From Bacteroidota bacterium (lineage in GTDB: Bacteria; Bacteroidota; Ignavibacteria; Kapaibacteriales; Kapaibacteriaceae): a stretch of 5,714 bases of DNA. Position 1 is the first letter of the stretch. Each line of letters opens with the position of its first letter. A program made the position numbers and the translations under genes. The stretch covers positions 1 through 5,714 of the forward strand of contig DNLG01000080.1 of NCBI GenBank assembly GCA_003488525.1. Reading direction: 5' to 3'. Below the pieces are notes generated by a model. It did not search any database and was not told the origin of the DNA. It saw only the letters and a list, made by a program, of their open reading frames with translations. Below, piece by piece: positions 4,306 to 5,714 of this stretch.

Positions 4306-5714
4306 ATGGTACGAATGTCATTCCTGGTGGCGATGCTCTGCATCGCCACATGTATGTTGGCCGGTACGCGCCTGCCAGCCGACTCGGTGTTCCGTGCCGA
4401 GTCGCTGGGTAGCGGTGTGAACAGTGCGTACGATGATCTCAAGCCGGTGATATCACCGGATGGACGCACACTGTTCATTTGCCGCAAGGGCTCGCCAGAC
4501 AACATTGGTGGCGGGGGTGAAGACATCTGGGTGAGCGAATTGCAGGACGACGGCACCTGGGGCGAGGCGTTGAACATCGGTGGCGTATTGAACAACCGTG
4601 GCAATAACAGCGTGTGCTCGATATCGCCCGATGGGAAAAGCATGCTGCTGCTTGACTCATACTCGGACCCCTCCATCAAGCTCAGGAGCGTGGCGCTTTC
4701 CAAGCGCACATCCAGTGGCTGGTCGTTACCGAAGCCCCTGGAGATTGCCGACTACTCCAACGAAAGCAAGTACGCGGAGTTCTGTCTCTCGAATGACGGA
4801 GAGGCGCTTATCATGGCCATACAGCGCTCAGACACGCGTGGCAATCGCGATCTGTACGTGAGCCTGCGTCGGCGTGACGGTTCGTATGCGCCGCCGATGA
4901 ATCTCGGATCGGTCATCAATTCGGCGGGTCAGGAAGCCACACCGTTTCTGGCATCTGATGATGCCTCTCTGTACTTCGCTACCGATGGACGAGAGGGCTA
5001 CGGGGCTTTCGACGTCTATGTGTCGCGTCGACTTGATTCGACGTGGACGAACTGGTCAGAACCGGTCAATCTTGGGCCGACGATCAATACGGCTGACTGG
5101 GACCTCTCGTACACGATCCCTGCCGACGGCAGGTATGCGTACTTCGTGTCGTATGTCGATACACTCAGTGGGGATATCTTCCGTGTCCGGCTTCCGGAGA
5201 AGGTACGCCCACGTCCGGTGGTGCTGTTATCAGGTAGAGTGCTGAACAAAAAGACGAAGGGTCCCGTTGCCGCCGACATCATCTACGTGAACCTATCCAC
5301 CGGCACAGAAGTTGGCCGGTCGCGGTCGGCAGACCTTTCGGGAGAATATGTGATCACTCTGCCGGCGGGAATCTCCTACGGCCTGCGTGCCGAGGCAAAG
5401 GACTTCGGGGCCATTAGTGAAAACATTGATCTGACGGCCGACACGGCCTACGCCGAGCGTCAGCGCGACCTTGAACTCGTTCCGCTCGAAAAGGGCGTCG
5501 TGATCGAACTCAAGAACATCTTTTTCGACCGTAAGCTGGCAACGCTAAAGGCAGAGTCGACCACAGAGCTTCAGCAGCTGGTGAACCTGATGAAGGATAA
5601 CCCGACGATGAAGATCGAGGTCAGTGGTCACACCGATGCGATGGGGAGGGATTCTGATAATCAGCAGCTTTCCGACGATCGGGCTCGTGCCGTCAAGGAC
5701 TACGTTGTGATGGT
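4306..5714 (+). CDS. Propeller (PD40-like) / CarboxypepD_reg-like / OmpA_C envelope protein, 3'-partial
   Basis: The frame stays open to the right edge; 469 residues are visible. It begins with a signal peptide (MVRMSFLVAM..., cleavage probably between residues 19 and 25) without a lipobox. Residues about 46-300 carry repeated S-P-D-G-type turns (ISPDGRT near 50, ISPDGKS near 107, LSNDGEA near 162, ASDDAS near 217, IPADGR near 271), each followed by a hydrophobic strand and D-I/L/V-W/Y-V-S strands, as in PD40/WD40-like propellers. Residues about 304-378 (LLSGRVLNKKTKGPV...) match a carboxypeptidase-regulatory-like beta-sandwich. From residue 397 an OmpA_C domain begins: NIFFDRKLATL, then GHTD (441-444) and LSDDRARAV, containing the Asp and Arg that bind diaminopimelate in peptidoglycan. 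It should therefore tether an outer-membrane or periplasmic complex to the wall. The order resembles the T9SS protein PorE without its TPR region, but such proteins are also common outside T9SS. The start follows the previous stop by 22 nt with no Shine-Dalgarno; ATG 4315 and TTG 4297 are alternatives. Confidence 0.88.
   Translation, partial: MVRMSFLVAMLCIATCMLAGTRLPADSVFRAESLGSGVNSAYDDLKPVISPDGRTLFICRKGSPDNIGGGGEDIWVSELQDDGTWGEALNIGGVLNNRGNNSVCSISPDGKSMLLLDSYSDPSIKLRSVALSKRTSSGWSLPKPLEIADYSNESKYAEFCLSNDGEALIMAIQRSDTRGNRDLYVSLRRRDGSYAPPMNLGSVINSAGQEATPFLASDDASLYFATDGREGYGAFDVYVSRRLDSTWTNWSEPVNLGPTINTADWDLSYTIPADGRYAYFVSYVDTLSGDIFRVRLPEKVRPRPVVLLSGRVLNKKTKGPVAADIIYVNLSTGTEVGRSRSADLSGEYVITLPAGISYGLRAEAKDFGAISENIDLTADTAYAERQRDLELVPLEKGVVIELKNIFFDRKLATLKAESTTELQQLVNLMKDNPTMKIEVSGHTDAMGRDSDNQQLSDDRARAVKDYVVM
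4327..4349 (+). other. Strong RNA hairpin in the signal-peptide codons of the OmpA-family gene
   Basis: GTGGCGATGC and GCATCGCCAC are perfect 10-bp inverted copies around a 3-nt loop (TCT), covering codons 8-15. No T-run follows, so it is not a typical intrinsic terminator. The element TGGCGATG also occurs at 4301-4308 across the proposed ATG, so the 3' arm could alternatively pair with the start codon. A regulatory role is inference; the base pairing is directly visible. Confidence 0.55.
4380..4404 (+). other. Second inverted repeat early in the OmpA-family gene
   Basis: CGACTCGG and CCGAGTCG form a perfect 8-bp stem with a 9-nt spacer whose ends could add two G-U pairs. It sits at the junction of signal peptide and mature protein, 30 nt after the first hairpin. 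No T-run follows. It may be incidental. Confidence 0.4.

Noticed and set aside
4284..4349. Intrinsic terminator after the second cyclophilin
   Set aside because: The only strong hairpin nearby (4327-4349) is inside the next coding region and has no T-run after it.
3849..4709. Long minus-strand open frame of 286 codons
   Set aside because: It lies antisense across the strongly recognisable second cyclophilin and the start of the OmpA-family gene, and its translation shows no recognisable domain. It reflects codon bias on the coding strand.
1..5714. tRNA or rRNA genes, CRISPR arrays, insertion sequences, attachment sites
   Set aside because: No cloverleaf-like element, spaced identical repeats, transposase-like frame or long terminal inverted repeats were seen; almost the whole window is coding sequence.

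Overview
The window looks like part of a chromosome from the Bacteroidota / Chlorobiota / Kapaibacteriota / Ignavibacteriota (FCB) group. The first protein ends in a type IX secretion (T9SS) C-terminal sorting domain, a PYPNPF-type domain confined to that group. The last gene encodes a beta-propeller + carboxypeptidase-regulatory-like + OmpA_C protein, an architecture common there. Base composition is moderately GC-rich and Shine-Dalgarno signals are mostly absent, with one clear exception. No exact taxon can be assigned from the sequence alone.

Layout, all on the + strand: (1) positions 3-2117, the 3' part of a large secreted protein with nine Asp-box (BNR-like) motifs and a T9SS sorting tail. 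(2) 2118-2182, a short intergenic stretch with a degenerate 7-nt tandem repeat that is G-rich on the minus strand. (3) 2183-3658, one uninterrupted reading frame encoding a complete undecaprenyl-diphosphatase (UppP/BacA) joined to a cyclophilin-type peptidyl-prolyl isomerase. At the junction, the last transmembrane helix of UppP ends in a good lipobox (LAGC), so it also reads as a lipoprotein signal. (4) 3693-4283, a second cyclophilin with its own lipoprotein-like signal, a good ribosome binding site, and a second well-placed ribosome binding site before an internal in-frame ATG. (5) 4306 to the window end, the 5' part of a propeller / CarboxypepD_reg-like / OmpA_C envelope protein, with strong hairpins in its first hundred bases.

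The four genes share one envelope theme. UppP recycles the undecaprenyl carrier lipid for peptidoglycan. The two cyclophilins would fold proteins outside the cytoplasm. The OmpA-domain protein should bind peptidoglycan, and its propeller-CRD-OmpA order recalls the T9SS component PorE. The spacing (65, 34 and 22 nt) and lack of visible terminators suggest cotranscription from uppP onward, which is inference. The observation most worth following up is the UppP-cyclophilin fusion with the lipobox at its junction.
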